A stretch of 64,000 nucleotides of DNA from Rohdeia sp041398665. Lineage in GTDB: Bacteria; Planctomycetota; UBA1135; GCA-002686595. The DNA is taken from contig JAWKUH010000031.1 of assembly GCA_041398665.1 (NCBI GenBank), positions 1-64,000 of the forward strand. Reading direction: 5' to 3'. Shown here in pieces: positions 19,266 to 28,023 of this stretch (its first letter is position 1; each line of letters begins with the position of its first letter). A program made the translations under genes and the position numbers. The notes beneath the pieces were generated by a model. That model had not been told where the DNA came from. It did not search any database and was given only the letters and a program-made list of their open reading frames with translations.

Positions 19266-20810
19266 ATGCCCACGAGTTCCCTCCGCCGTGCGACTCCCAC
19301 GGCGTTCGCGATCGCGACCCTCGCTCTCGCCGCGTCCTGCGCTGCGCCCGGTGACGCCCCGTGGTACGAGCGGCTGAGCTCCGCCGAGCCGTTCGAGAAG
19401 CGCGTCATGTCGGACGGCACCAAGGTGGTCGTCCGCAAGCGCGTGCTCGAGGGCGGCATCCTCCCGGACCTCCCCGAGGCGAGCGACTGGTACGACGTCG
19501 ACGTCGGAGGCGGGGGCTTCCGCAGGTACGCGAGCCGCTACGTGCTCCTCGACGGGATCGGCGTCGTCGCGTGGAACGAGAGGAAGCGCGCCGACGACAC
19601 CGACATGATGTGGCGCGCGACGGACGGCAAGCGCGGCAACGCCGATCGCGAGTCGCTGCGCTTCGTGGAGAGCGACGATCGCGCCGTTCCTCGGCGCGCG
19701 TTCCTCCTCACGCAGTACTGGGACTCGCCGAGCGACGCGCCGTGGACCGCGTGGCTGTGGGCCGACGGCGTGGTCGAGCGGCGCTTCGACGGCCTCGTCC
19801 CGACGACGCTCTACGGTCCGCGAACGTACAAGCCGAAGGCCTACAGCGAAGCGGACGACTCGATCGTCTTCGTGGCGACCGAGGGCGAACGCACGTCGGC
19901 GTACGTCGTCGGACCCGATCTGCACCTCGCCGCGAGCTACCAGGACGTCGCGCTCGTGGCCGTCCTCCCGAACGACATCGACCACAGGAACGGGATCCTC
20001 GACTGGCAGGTGAGCCTCGTCCCGTGCGAGGTCGACGGCGCTGCGGGCCTCTTCCGGCCGATCGGTCGAGCGCTCGCCGGAGGCGATGCGACCGTGGTCG
20101 GTGCACTGCCGTTCCGGGCACCGGTGTGGGTCAAGAGCTTCACGGCCGATGGGGCCGAGACGGGGAGCAGTGTCGACCTCGTGTGGGGCTGGCTCGTCGC
20201 GTACGAACGCGCGAACGGCACGTCGTCCTGGGGCTGGGCGCGTCCCGACCTCACTTCGGCGACGGGCCCGATCTGGAGCGACGTGAACCTCGCCCCGAGC
20301 GCGGCGCTCGCCGAGTACGACGCGGAGTTCCTCTACGGCACCGAGATGCTCGTCGTGCGCGACGCGACGACCGGCACCTGGTCGACGAAGCTGCCGCCGA
20401 ACGCGTTCGACGGGACGGCGACCTTGTACGACCTCGGTGGAAGCCTCCCGGTCGCCGACTCGCCCGAGGCCGCCTACGAGGGGGCCGAGGTCGCGATCGC
20501 TCGGGTGGGAGCGGAACGGCGCGAAGCGAATCGCCGTGCGGTCGAACAGCGCATCGCGCAGGCCAACGCCGACTTCGCCGAGCGCATCCGGCGCGACAAC
20601 GAGCGCTTCGAACGAGAGCGCGCGGAACGCGATCGGCAGGCCGCCTACTGGAACGGCTACTTCGAACGCGCACTCGCGAACCAGCTCGACGCGATGCACG
20701 CGCAGAACCAGGCGTTCTACGAGGGCCTCGAGCGCGAATCGCACCGCGTCTACATGGAGAAGCTCACCAAGTTCACCTGGGGCGGCGGCGCGACCAACGT
20801 CTACAAGTGA
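19266..20810 (+). CDS. Lipoprotein with C-terminal coiled coil, unknown function
   Basis: About 514 aa. The signal TLALAASCAAPGD contains a lipobox (LAAS then Cys), so the protein should be anchored to a membrane. The middle is a beta-rich region with many Trp/Tyr and no family I recognise. Residues from about 400 form a long charged helix rich in Arg/Glu (ERREANRRAVEQRIAQANAD and onward), then an aromatic C-terminus ending ATNVYK. The ATG at 19266 is chosen because the signal starts there; the frame is open to 19173. It stands alone between tRNA-Glu and the ABC-F gene. Confidence 0.65.
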   Translation: MPTSSLRRATPTAFAIATLALAASCAAPGDAPWYERLSSAEPFEKRVMSDGTKVVVRKRVLEGGILPDLPEASDWYDVDVGGGGFRRYASRYVLLDGIGVVAWNERKRADDTDMMWRATDGKRGNADRESLRFVESDDRAVPRRAFLLTQYWDSPSDAPWTAWLWADGVVERRFDGLVPTTLYGPRTYKPKAYSEADDSIVFVATEGERTSAYVVGPDLHLAASYQDVALVAVLPNDIDHRNGILDWQVSLVPCEVDGAAGLFRPIGRALAGGDATVVGALPFRAPVWVKSFTADGAETGSSVDLVWGWLVAYERANGTSSWGWARPDLTSATGPIWSDVNLAPSAALAEYDAEFLYGTEMLVVRDATTGTWSTKLPPNAFDGTATLYDLGGSLPVADSPEAAYEGAEVAIARVGAERREANRRAVEQRIAQANADFAERIRRDNERFERERAERDRQAAYWNGYFERALANQLDAMHAQNQAFYEGLERESHRVYMEKLTKFTWGGGATNVYK

Positions 20811-20853
20811 CGGAGCGACGGCGAGGGCGTGGCGCCGGGGTTCGCCCGCGCGT

Positions 20854-20859
20854 TAGGCT
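20854..20859 (+). promoter_or_regulatory. -10-like TAGGCT before ABC-F gene
   Basis: TAGGCT ends 9 nt before the ATG at 20869, with no Shine-Dalgarno sequence between. Confidence 0.5.
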
Positions 20860-20868
20860 CTCGCGCCC

Positions 20869-22623
20869 ATGGCGCTCCTCGCACTCCGCGGCGTGGCGAA
20901 GGCGTACGACGCCGAGCGCCGGCTCCTGGACCACGTCGACCTCGTCGTGCGCGACGACGACCGCATCGGACTGATCGGTCCGAACGGGTCCGGCAAGTCG
21001 ACGCTGCTCGGCATGCTCCTCGGCGAGGTCGTGCCCGACGAGGGCGAGCGCGTCGTGCGGCGCGGCCTGCGCGTGGGGCACCTCGAGCAGGAGCCGCGCT
21101 TCGCCGGAGACCTCTCGGTGCGCGAGATCGTGCGCGGCGGCCTCGCGGGGCGCGACGCGCTGCTCGCGGACATCGAACGGGTGCACCGCGACCTCGCGTC
21201 GCCCGACCTCGAGGCCGACGACCTCGAGGCGTTGTTGCGGCGTCAGGACCGGCTGCAGACGCGGCTCGACGAGCTCGGCGGCCACGACGTCGAGCACCTC
21301 GTCGAGGCGACGATCGACGGCGTCGGTCTCGCGGACCCCGAGGCGCTGTGCGGCACGCTTTCGGGCGGCGAGGCGCGTCGCGCGGCGCTCGCGCGGCTCC
21401 TGCTCTCCGAGCCCGACCTGTTCCTGCTCGACGAACCGACGAACCACCTCGACGCGTTCGTGATCGCGTGGCTCGAGGACCACCTCGCCAAGCTCGCGGC
21501 ACCGCTCGTGCTCGTGACGCACGACCGCTACCTGCTGGACCGCACGGTCGACCGCATCGTCGAGATCGACCGCGGGAAGTTGCACGAGTACGACGGGGGC
21601 TACGCGAGCTACCTCGAGCAGCGCACGCAGCGGCTCGCCGCCGAGGCCGAGCACGAGCGCGTGCGCCTGTCGTTCCTGCGGCGCGAGGTCGAGTGGGTGC
21701 GGCGCTCGCCGATGGCGCGCACCGGCAAGAGCAAGTCGCGTCTGCAGCGCTTCGACGAGGCGCAGAACGCGGTGCCGACCAGGCTCGAGGCGGACCTCGA
21801 CCTCGTCATCCCGAAGGGTCCGCGCCTCGGCACCAAGGTCGTCAAGATCTCCGGCGTGTCGCACGCCTACGAGGGACGCACCGTGCTGCCGCGGATCGAC
21901 CTCGAACTCACCGGCGGCATGCGCCTCGGCGTCGTCGGACCGAACGGCGCGGGCAAGTCGACGCTGCTGCGGATCCTGCTCGGCGAGCTCGCGCCGACGA
22001 CCGGCACGGTCGACGTCGGGGAGACCGTGCGCTTCGCCGCGATCGACCAGCGCCGCAGCGACCTCGATCCGACGAAGACGGTGACGCAGGAGATCGCGGG
22101 CTCCTCGGACCGCGTCCAGGTCGCGGGGAGGACCGTGCACGTCGCGAGCTTCCTCGACGGGTTCCTCTTCCCCGGTGCGCGCAAGAACACGCTCGTCGCG
22201 AAGTTGTCGGGCGGCGAGAAGGGGCGCGTCCTGCTCGCCAAGTTGCTGCTCGAGGGCGGCAACGTCCTCGTCCTCGACGAGCCGACGAACGACCTCGACC
22301 TCGGCACGCTCCGCGCGCTCGAGGAGGCGCTCGCGGCCTTCGAGGGCGCCGCCGTCGTCGTGAGTCACGACCGCTGGTTCCTCGACCGCGTCGCCACGCA
22401 CGTGCTGCACCTCGACGGCGAAGGCGGCGCGCGACTGCACACGGGCGACGTCAGCTCGCTGCTCGAGATGATGGAGGCGGAGCGCGAGGAACGGGCAGCG
22501 GCGCGGGCTCCGCGCGCCTCCGCGAAGGATCCCGCGAGTCCTCCGGCGGCGAGCGCGCCGCGGACGAAGGCCAAGGACGAGGGGAGGACGCGGCTCTCCA
22601 ACTGGGAGGCGAAGGAGCTCTAG
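20869..22623 (+). CDS. ABC-F ATPase (Uup-like), cut short by in-frame TAG
   Basis: 584 aa with two ABC cassettes on one chain and no membrane part. The Walker A sequences are GPNGSGKST and GPNGAGKST, the signatures LSGGE are both present, and the Walker B sequences are LFLLDEPTNHLD and VLVLDEPTNDLD. The linker between cassettes is the ABC-F signature region. These proteins act on the ribosome or in DNA maintenance; Uup has a C-terminal coiled coil. Here the coiled coil begins (LSNWEAKEL) and meets TAG at 22621 exactly where Glu (GAG) is usual, while the same frame stays open and conserved to 22809. A one-base substitution explains it. Confidence 0.9.
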   Translation: MALLALRGVAKAYDAERRLLDHVDLVVRDDDRIGLIGPNGSGKSTLLGMLLGEVVPDEGERVVRRGLRVGHLEQEPRFAGDLSVREIVRGGLAGRDALLADIERVHRDLASPDLEADDLEALLRRQDRLQTRLDELGGHDVEHLVEATIDGVGLADPEALCGTLSGGEARRAALARLLLSEPDLFLLDEPTNHLDAFVIAWLEDHLAKLAAPLVLVTHDRYLLDRTVDRIVEIDRGKLHEYDGGYASYLEQRTQRLAAEAEHERVRLSFLRREVEWVRRSPMARTGKSKSRLQRFDEAQNAVPTRLEADLDLVIPKGPRLGTKVVKISGVSHAYEGRTVLPRIDLELTGGMRLGVVGPNGAGKSTLLRILLGELAPTTGTVDVGETVRFAAIDQRRSDLDPTKTVTQEIAGSSDRVQVAGRTVHVASFLDGFLFPGARKNTLVAKLSGGEKGRVLLAKLLLEGGNVLVLDEPTNDLDLGTLRALEEALAAFEGAAVVVSHDRWFLDRVATHVLHLDGEGGARLHTGDVSSLLEMMEAEREERAAARAPRASAKDPASPPAASAPRTKAKDEGRTRLSNWEAKEL

Positions 22624-22809
22624 CAGCTCGGCGAGCGCGTCCCCGAGCTCGAGGCTGCGATCGCCGCCGTCGACGAGAAGCTGATGGACCCCGGCCTCTA
22701 CGGCGCGGAGCGCGCGAGGCTCGCGGCGCTCCAGAGCGAACGCGCGGGGCTCGCGGCCGAACTCGAACGCGCGACCGAGCGGTGGATGGAACTCGCCGAG
22801 CGCGCCTGA
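22624..22809 (+). other. In-frame continuation of the ABC-F coiled-coil domain
   Basis: Directly after the TAG the same frame reads QLGERVPELEAAIAAVDEKL, then MDPGLYGAERARLAAL and an Ala/Glu/Arg helix, to TGA at 22807. This is the normal two-helix C-terminal domain of Uup-type proteins, so translation probably once continued, or still continues, through the stop. Confidence 0.75.
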
Positions 22810-22822
22810 CGCTCCGCCCGAC

Positions 22823-24629
22823 TCAGATGATGAGGCGCACGCCGCCGAGCGCGTCGAGCGTGTGCGGCAGGTTCCCGCTCGGCGATCCGATGAACATCAG
22901 GTTGACCGGGATCCTCCACTCCTCGGAGAGGCGGTGGATGAGGTCCGGCCCGAACTCGCCCTTCATCACGACGAACTCGATGTCGATCTCGGGGTAGGCG
23001 CGGTCGAGGACCTCGATCTCCTTCTTCACCTTGACCGGGACCTCGTCCATGCGCGACACGACGGTCACGAGCTTGAGCCGGTTCGTGTGCTCGTTCTTGC
23101 GCAGGTAGATCATCACCTGGTTGAGGTTGGCGATGTCGTCGCCGTGCGTGAAGAACACGACCTGCTAGCGCGTTGATCTGGTCGATCTTCTCGCGGATCA
23201 CGCGGGAGAGCGCGCCCATCGGCTTGGCGACGCCGAGAACGATCTGGCGCGCGACGAACAGTCCCGCCTTCAGGAGCGCGATGCGTCCGAGCGTGACCGA
23301 GACGACGAGGAGCACCGGCACGAAGTACTCGAGGAAGACCTTCAGGTACTCCGGGTTCATCACGGCGTTGCCGACGAGTCCGGCGAGCACCGCGGCGATA
23401 CCGACGACGACGTAGGGCCAGGGAGCGATCGTCGGGCGCGGGAGGCGCGAGCGCTTGACCTTGAGCAGGACGTTGCCGACCCCGAACAGGGCCATCACGG
23501 CGAGGAACGAGATGGTGTAGACGCCGGCGAGCGCGCCGAGCTCGCCCTTCGTGATGAACAGGATCGAGACCGCGAGCAGGAAGAACGTCACCAGGATCCG
23601 GTGCGTCGTCCCGCGTCGGTTCGTCGTGAGCAGGAACTGCGGCAGGCAGCGGTCGAGCGTCATGCGGTGGATCAGACCGTTGACGCCCACGTAGCTCGTG
23701 AGCACCGCGCCGCTGAGGACGAGCGCCGCGTCGATCGAGATCAGGGTCGAGAGCCAACCGCCGCCCGAGATGCCGCCGACGTGCGCGAGCAGCGCCTCCT
23801 GGTTCGCGTCCACGTCGGGGATCGGGACGACGGAGAGGACGAGCAGCGCGATGACGGGGTTGAAGAACGACACCGCGACCCACATGTTGCGCAGCGTCCT
23901 CGGGAACACGCCCGGCGCCTGCTCCTCGACGAAGTTGGCGGAGCTCTCGAACCCCGAGATGCCGAGCATCGCCGCGGAGAAGCCGAAGAAGAGGGCCGTC
24001 GCCACGCCGCCCTCGGGCGGGCGGTCGAGGTTCTCGAGGAAGACGCCGACGCCGTTCGACGCGACGTGGATCGCGCCGACGACGAGGAGCAGCACCAGCG
24101 TCGCGATGTGGAAGCAGAAGATCCCGATCGCGACGCGCGACGACTCGGAGATGCCGAGGATCATCAGCCCGCAGAAGACCGCGAGCAGGCCGACGGTGGC
24201 GGGCAGGACGGGGAGCTCGCCCCACATCCCGTGCACGTAGTGGACGGCCTCGTTCGCCGAGATGACCGCGGTCGCGACGTACGAGAGGATCGTGAGGCAG
24301 GCCGCCACCGACGCGCGGAACTTGCTCGTCGTGTTGAGCAGCGCGTTGTAGGCGCCGCCGTTGAGCGGCAGCGCGCCGACGACCTCCGCGTAGATCGAGC
24401 GGAAGAGGAACAGCACCACCGCGACGACGAGCAGCGCGAGCGGCGCGAGGCTGCCTGCCTTGAGGATCGCGAGGGCCGAGACGTACAGGCACGACGAGGT
24501 GATGTCGTTGCCGCAGATCGCGGTCGCTGCGAGCTCGCCGAGCTTGCGGGAGGGGTGCGTCACCTCGCCGCCGATCGCCTCGCCGGACACGCCGGGAGGG
24601 TTCTCGGGCTCGTTCTCGCGCTCGACCAT
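22823..24629 (-). CDS. APC-family permease with cytoplasmic C-terminal domain, one frameshift
   Basis: Starts MVERENEPENPPG at ATG 24629. About 12 hydrophobic segments span roughly residues 33-455, beginning with ICGNDITSSCLYVSALAIL, as in amino-acid/polyamine/cation permeases. Near 23165 a +1 shift (CTAG where CTG is expected) leads into VVFFTHGDDIANLNQVMIY, a 110-residue soluble domain with a universal-stress-like alpha/beta pattern, ending VRLII. The substrate is unknown; an amino acid is likely. It is convergent with ABC-F (13 nt gap). A TAGAAC box lies 9 nt before the start. Confidence 0.82.
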
Positions 24630-24756
24630 CGCGTGGCGGTTCTACTCCTCGCGTCCGCTCGGATCGAGTGACGCGTGCGATTCGGCGCGACGCGGAACGC
24701 GCGAGAGGGAATCGCGAGTGGGCCATTCGGCTCGCGCTACGCCGAAGGGCGAGCGC

Positions 24757-25356
24757 TCACGCGTCGTCCCCCGCGCGCCACTGGCGCCAGCCGTCGCGCA
24801 CGTAGCCGACGGTCGAGAGCACGACGAGGACGGACGCGGCGACGAGCGCGGGCGGGACGACGGAGCGGTCGAGGTCGGCGGTGATCCAGACGAGGAGCGC
24901 GAAGAGCAGGAGGCTCGAGAGTCGCCCGTGGCGCTCGTGTACGACCTCGACGCGACCGCGCCGCGCCCGCACCGCGAGCGACCCGGCCGCGAGCACGACG
25001 TCGCGACCGAGCACGAGCGCGACGAACCAGATCGGCACGCGCGCGAAGGCCGCGCCCGTCGTCGTCGCGAAGAAGAGCAGGAGCGCGACCTGCGCGAGCT
25101 TGTCCGCCACGGCGTCGAGCGTCGCTCCGAGCGGCGTCGCGAGGCCGTAGCGACGCGCGAGGAACCCGTCGACGACGTCGGAGACGCCGATGCCGAGCAA
25201 CGCGGCCAGCGCGAGCGCGCGGTGGGGCTGGTCGGACCCGCCCGAGGCCACCGCCGCGTCGCACCAGTGGGCGTGCGCGACGAACGCCGGGATGAGCGCG
25301 ATGCGCAGGAGCGTGATCGCGTTCGGGAGCCAGCGGGGGAGGGCGAGCCGTGCCAC
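24757..25356 (-). CDS. CDP-alcohol phosphatidyltransferase (PgsA-like)
   Basis: 199 aa from a GTG start. The catalytic pattern D-x2-DG-x2-AR-x8-G-x3-D-x3-D is complete (SDVVDGFLARRYGLATPLG, then TLDAVADK). Four or five hydrophobic helices follow. The family transfers a phosphoalcohol group onto glycerol-3-phosphate or inositol phosphate in the inner membrane; the short length resembles PgsA. It lies 10 nt downstream of the CPBP protease gene and is probably co-transcribed with it. Confidence 0.85.
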   Translation of the reverse strand: MARLALPRWLPNAITLLRIALIPAFVAHAHWCDAAVASGGSDQPHRALALAALLGIGVSDVVDGFLARRYGLATPLGATLDAVADKLAQVALLLFFATTTGAAFARVPIWFVALVLGRDVVLAAGSLAVRARRGRVEVVHERHGRLSSLLLFALLVWITADLDRSVVPPALVAASVLVVLSTVGYVRDGWRQWRAGDDA

Positions 25357-25366
25357 GCTCCCATCC

Positions 25367-26212
25367 TCACCGCGACGGGCGAATCGCGCTCGGCGCGGCG
25401 CGGTGCCGACGCTCGAGGACGAGGATCGCGCCGACCAGGGCGGGGAGCGCGACGACGAACGCGGCGATGCGCAGCCCGGGGTGGAGTCCGTCCTCCCGGA
25501 CGAGCCCCGCGTTCACGGCGAGGAACACGACGGCGTTGTCGAAGGCGTGCAGCGCCATCGTGAGCGGCAGCGACCGCGTGTGCCAGAACACGTAGCCGAA
25601 GTAGATCGCTCCGGGCGCGACCGACGCGACGTGCTGCGGATCGCGGTGCCACAGCGCGAAGAGCGTCGACGTCACGAGGAGCGCGACGACGGGGTGAAGT
25701 GCCGTGCCGAGCCTGTGCTGCAACCAGCCGCGGAACAGCAGTTCCTCGCCGATCGCGGGCAGGAACGCGAGCCCCGCGAGCACGATCCAGGCGCTCGGCC
25801 AGCGCGCGTCGCGGAGGCTCGTCATGACGTCCGCCATGCCGGGGGTCGGCTCGTCGAAGAGCGACTGCAGCAGGACGAAGCCCAGGTACTGCAGGAAGCC
25901 TCCGCCGAGGAGGACGAGCGCCACGCCGCGCGTACCGATGCCCGGTCGGCGGAAGGCGAGCGCTCGGCCGAACCCGATCCGCGTCGCGAGCCCGGCGACG
26001 AGCACCGCGGCCGCGAGCGTCGTCATCATCGGGACGAGCCACGCGATCCAACGCAGGCCCTGCGACTCGCTGCCGTATCCCGCGCCCAGAGCGCGTGCGA
26101 ACCACGCGTACCCCGCGTCGCCGACGCGCAGTGCCGCGATTACGGCGACGGCCGCGCCGAGTGCGGTGACGCCGAGCGAGGCCAGGCGCGAGCCGAGCGT
26201 CCGCGGCGTCAC
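25367..26212 (-). CDS. CPBP-family intramembrane metalloprotease
   Basis: About 281 aa from GTG 26212. Eight hydrophobic stretches surround the CPBP/Abi motifs: IGEELLFRGWLQHRL (Glu-Glu and Arg), then TLFALWHRD and a later HAFDN with the His residues. Such membrane proteases process prenylated or signal-bearing substrates or protect against bacteriocins. The GTG overlaps the stop of the upstream glycosyltransferase (GTGA), which implies translational coupling. A very long open frame runs on upstream, but only by chance. Confidence 0.82.
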   Translation of the reverse strand: MTPRTLGSRLASLGVTALGAAVAVIAALRVGDAGYAWFARALGAGYGSESQGLRWIAWLVPMMTTLAAAVLVAGLATRIGFGRALAFRRPGIGTRGVALVLLGGGFLQYLGFVLLQSLFDEPTPGMADVMTSLRDARWPSAWIVLAGLAFLPAIGEELLFRGWLQHRLGTALHPVVALLVTSTLFALWHRDPQHVASVAPGAIYFGYVFWHTRSLPLTMALHAFDNAVVFLAVNAGLVREDGLHPGLRIAAFVVALPALVGAILVLERRHRAAPSAIRPSR

Positions 26213-27027
26213 AGCTTCCCGACGATCGCCATCCAGCGCAGCTTCAGCACCGTCGTGTAGCCCTGCATCAGGATGCGCAGCGTCAGCGTCGACTCGCCGC
26301 GCACGCGGTCGACGAACTCGATCGGGATCTCGGCGATGCCGATGCCGGCGCGCGCCGTCTTGAAGAGCAGCTCCTGCACGATGGCGGGTCCCTTCGAGAA
26401 CGTGTTCTCGACATGGATCCTCTGCAGCGTGTCCGCGCGCCAGCAGCGGAATCCCGAGTTGCAGTCGCCCACCGGCACGCCGAGCAGGATGCGGATGTAG
26501 AGGTTCGCGAGCTTCGTCACGATCCGTCGCACGAGGCCGCGGTCCGCGTCGCTGCCGCCCGCGACGGCGCGCGAGCCGAGCACGAGTCCCAACGCGCGTC
26601 CCTTGCGCGGTGCGCCGGTCAGAAGCTCGCGCACCATCTCCGGCACGTAGCGCGGGTGGTGCGAGAAGTCGGCGTCCATCTCGACCACGATGTCGGCGCC
26701 CATCTCGAGCGCGCGCAGGAAGCCCGCGCGCCCCGCCGCTCCGCGACCGCGGTCGTTCGTCCGGTGCAGGAGGTGGAGCCGCGGCTCGTGCTCCGCCGCG
26801 TCGCGCACGAGCTTCCACGTCCCGTCGGGCGAGTCGTCGTCGATCACGAGGACCTCGACGTTCGAGCCGAGCGCCAGGAGCGCCGCGGCGAGTTCCAGCA
26901 CGTTCTGCGCCTCGTCGTAGGTCGGGACGGTGCAGACCACCCGCGGCGGCGACCCCGATCCGGCGGGATCGAGCGCGTGGACCGGCTCGACGGGGAAACG
27001 CGGTGACGAGGGGGCGGGACCGGACAT
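26209..27027 (-). CDS. Polyprenol-monophosphomannose synthase-like GT2
   Basis: 272 aa. The GT2 fold of DPM1 type is clear. VVCTVPTYDEAQNV begins the Rossmann part and VLVIDDDSPDGTW is the nucleotide-binding Asp cluster. VEMDADFSHHP holds the metal-binding DAD, and GDCNSGFRCWR and EIPIEFVDRVRGESTL follow. It should move a hexose from a nucleotide sugar to polyprenyl phosphate on the cytoplasmic face. The lipid-linked sugar could feed the GT-C enzyme encoded at 28024. It is coupled to the CPBP gene downstream. Confidence 0.85.
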   Translation of the reverse strand: MSGPAPSSPRFPVEPVHALDPAGSGSPPRVVCTVPTYDEAQNVLELAAALLALGSNVEVLVIDDDSPDGTWKLVRDAAEHEPRLHLLHRTNDRGRGAAGRAGFLRALEMGADIVVEMDADFSHHPRYVPEMVRELLTGAPRKGRALGLVLGSRAVAGGSDADRGLVRRIVTKLANLYIRILLGVPVGDCNSGFRCWRADTLQRIHVENTFSKGPAIVQELLFKTARAGIGIAEIPIEFVDRVRGESTLTLRILMQGYTTVLKLRWMAIVGKL

Positions 27028-27039
27028 GGGGGGTCTCGA

Positions 27040-27045
27040 ACTCTA
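27040..27045 (-). promoter_or_regulatory. -10-like TAGAGT before GT2 gene
   Basis: On the minus strand TAGAGT is followed by 12 nt and ATG 27027. The spacing is at the long end of the pattern. Confidence 0.35.
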
Positions 27046-27057
27046 CCCGCTCGTCGG

Positions 27058-27997
27058 TCAGGGATCGAAGCGCGCGGCGAGCTCCGGCGGCAGCATGGGG
27101 CACGCTCCGGTCGGCTTCGGTGCGAGTCGTCGGCGAACGCGTGCGACCGCGCCGTACCCGAGCTCGCGGAGCGGCTTCGGGAGGACGCGGCCGAGCCACG
27201 CGAGGACGCGCCACCATCCGCCGAGCATCGCGGCGGCGCGCAGGGCGGCGTCGGAGCGCGTGAGCACGCTGTCGTCGGCGAGCACGAGCACGATGCCCTC
27301 GGGGACCTCCTTCGCTCGTTCGCCCGGGAACCGCTCGTCGAACGTCGCGCCGAACAAAGGAGCGAAGCGGAAGACGCCCGCCGCGTCCTCCTGCGCGGCG
27401 AGTCGCACCCAGCCGTGGCAGAAGCCGCACTCGCCGTCGTAGAAGAGTCGCGCCGGCGTCCCGTCGCGGCGCGCGCGGACGAACACCGGGTCGACGACGA
27501 CGAGCACGCCGAGTGCCGCGATCGTGTCGGCCGCGGGTGCACGCAGCAGGAGGACGAGCACCAGGAACGCGCCCGCCGCGAGCAGGACGAAGGCGATCCG
27601 CGGACTCGAACCGGCCGCGGGAGGTCGGGTCGGCAGGAGGAGCGAGAGTCCCACGACCAGTGCCGGGACGAGACGACCCAACGACTCGGCACCCGGGAAC
27701 GCGAGCGCGACGACGAGGGCGACGCCGGGCACGCCGTCGCGCGGAAGCGCATGGCGCGCGCTCGCGCCGGGTCGAGCAGGCGTTCAGACGCCGCGAGGGC
27801 GCGATCGCCGCTGCTGCCGCGGCTCCGACCAGGAGCATCGCTCCCGGCGTCCACGCGAGTCCGGCGGTCACGGCGCTCGCGATCGCCCACACGACCGCCA
27901 CGACGGCGACGTGGATGCGGAGGAGAACGACCTGGCCGCTCGACCAGCCGCTCCACGCACGGGGATCCAGGACGATCGGTTCCGCGGGGAGTCGCAT
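27058..27997 (-). CDS. Membrane protein with DCC thiol-disulfide domain (DUF393), two frameshifts
   Basis: Starts MRLPAEPIVLDPRAWSGWSS at 27997. Several membrane helices precede a C-terminal DCC domain with FYDGECGFCHGWVRL, whose CxxC-like pair is the redox site. The frame must be changed near 27778 and 27740 (both -1) to connect IAPSRRL, ERLLDPARARAM and DGVPGVALVVALAFPG. Members of this group look like thiol-disulfide oxidoreductases fused to HTTM-like or related membrane parts. It is divergent from the GT-C gene, sharing a 10-nt palindrome. Confidence 0.72.
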
Positions 27998-28005
27998 CGA
28001 TCCAC

Positions 28006-28015
28006 AGCGTACGCT
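28006..28015. promoter_or_regulatory. Palindromic AGCGTACGCT: shared divergent -10 element
   Basis: Read forward, TACGCT (28010-28015) is 8 nt before ATG 28024. Read in reverse, TACGCT (28011-28006) is 8 nt before ATG 27997. The two boxes overlap by their TA. Both genes would be leaderless. Confidence 0.6.
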
Positions 28016-28023
28016 CTCCGCCG

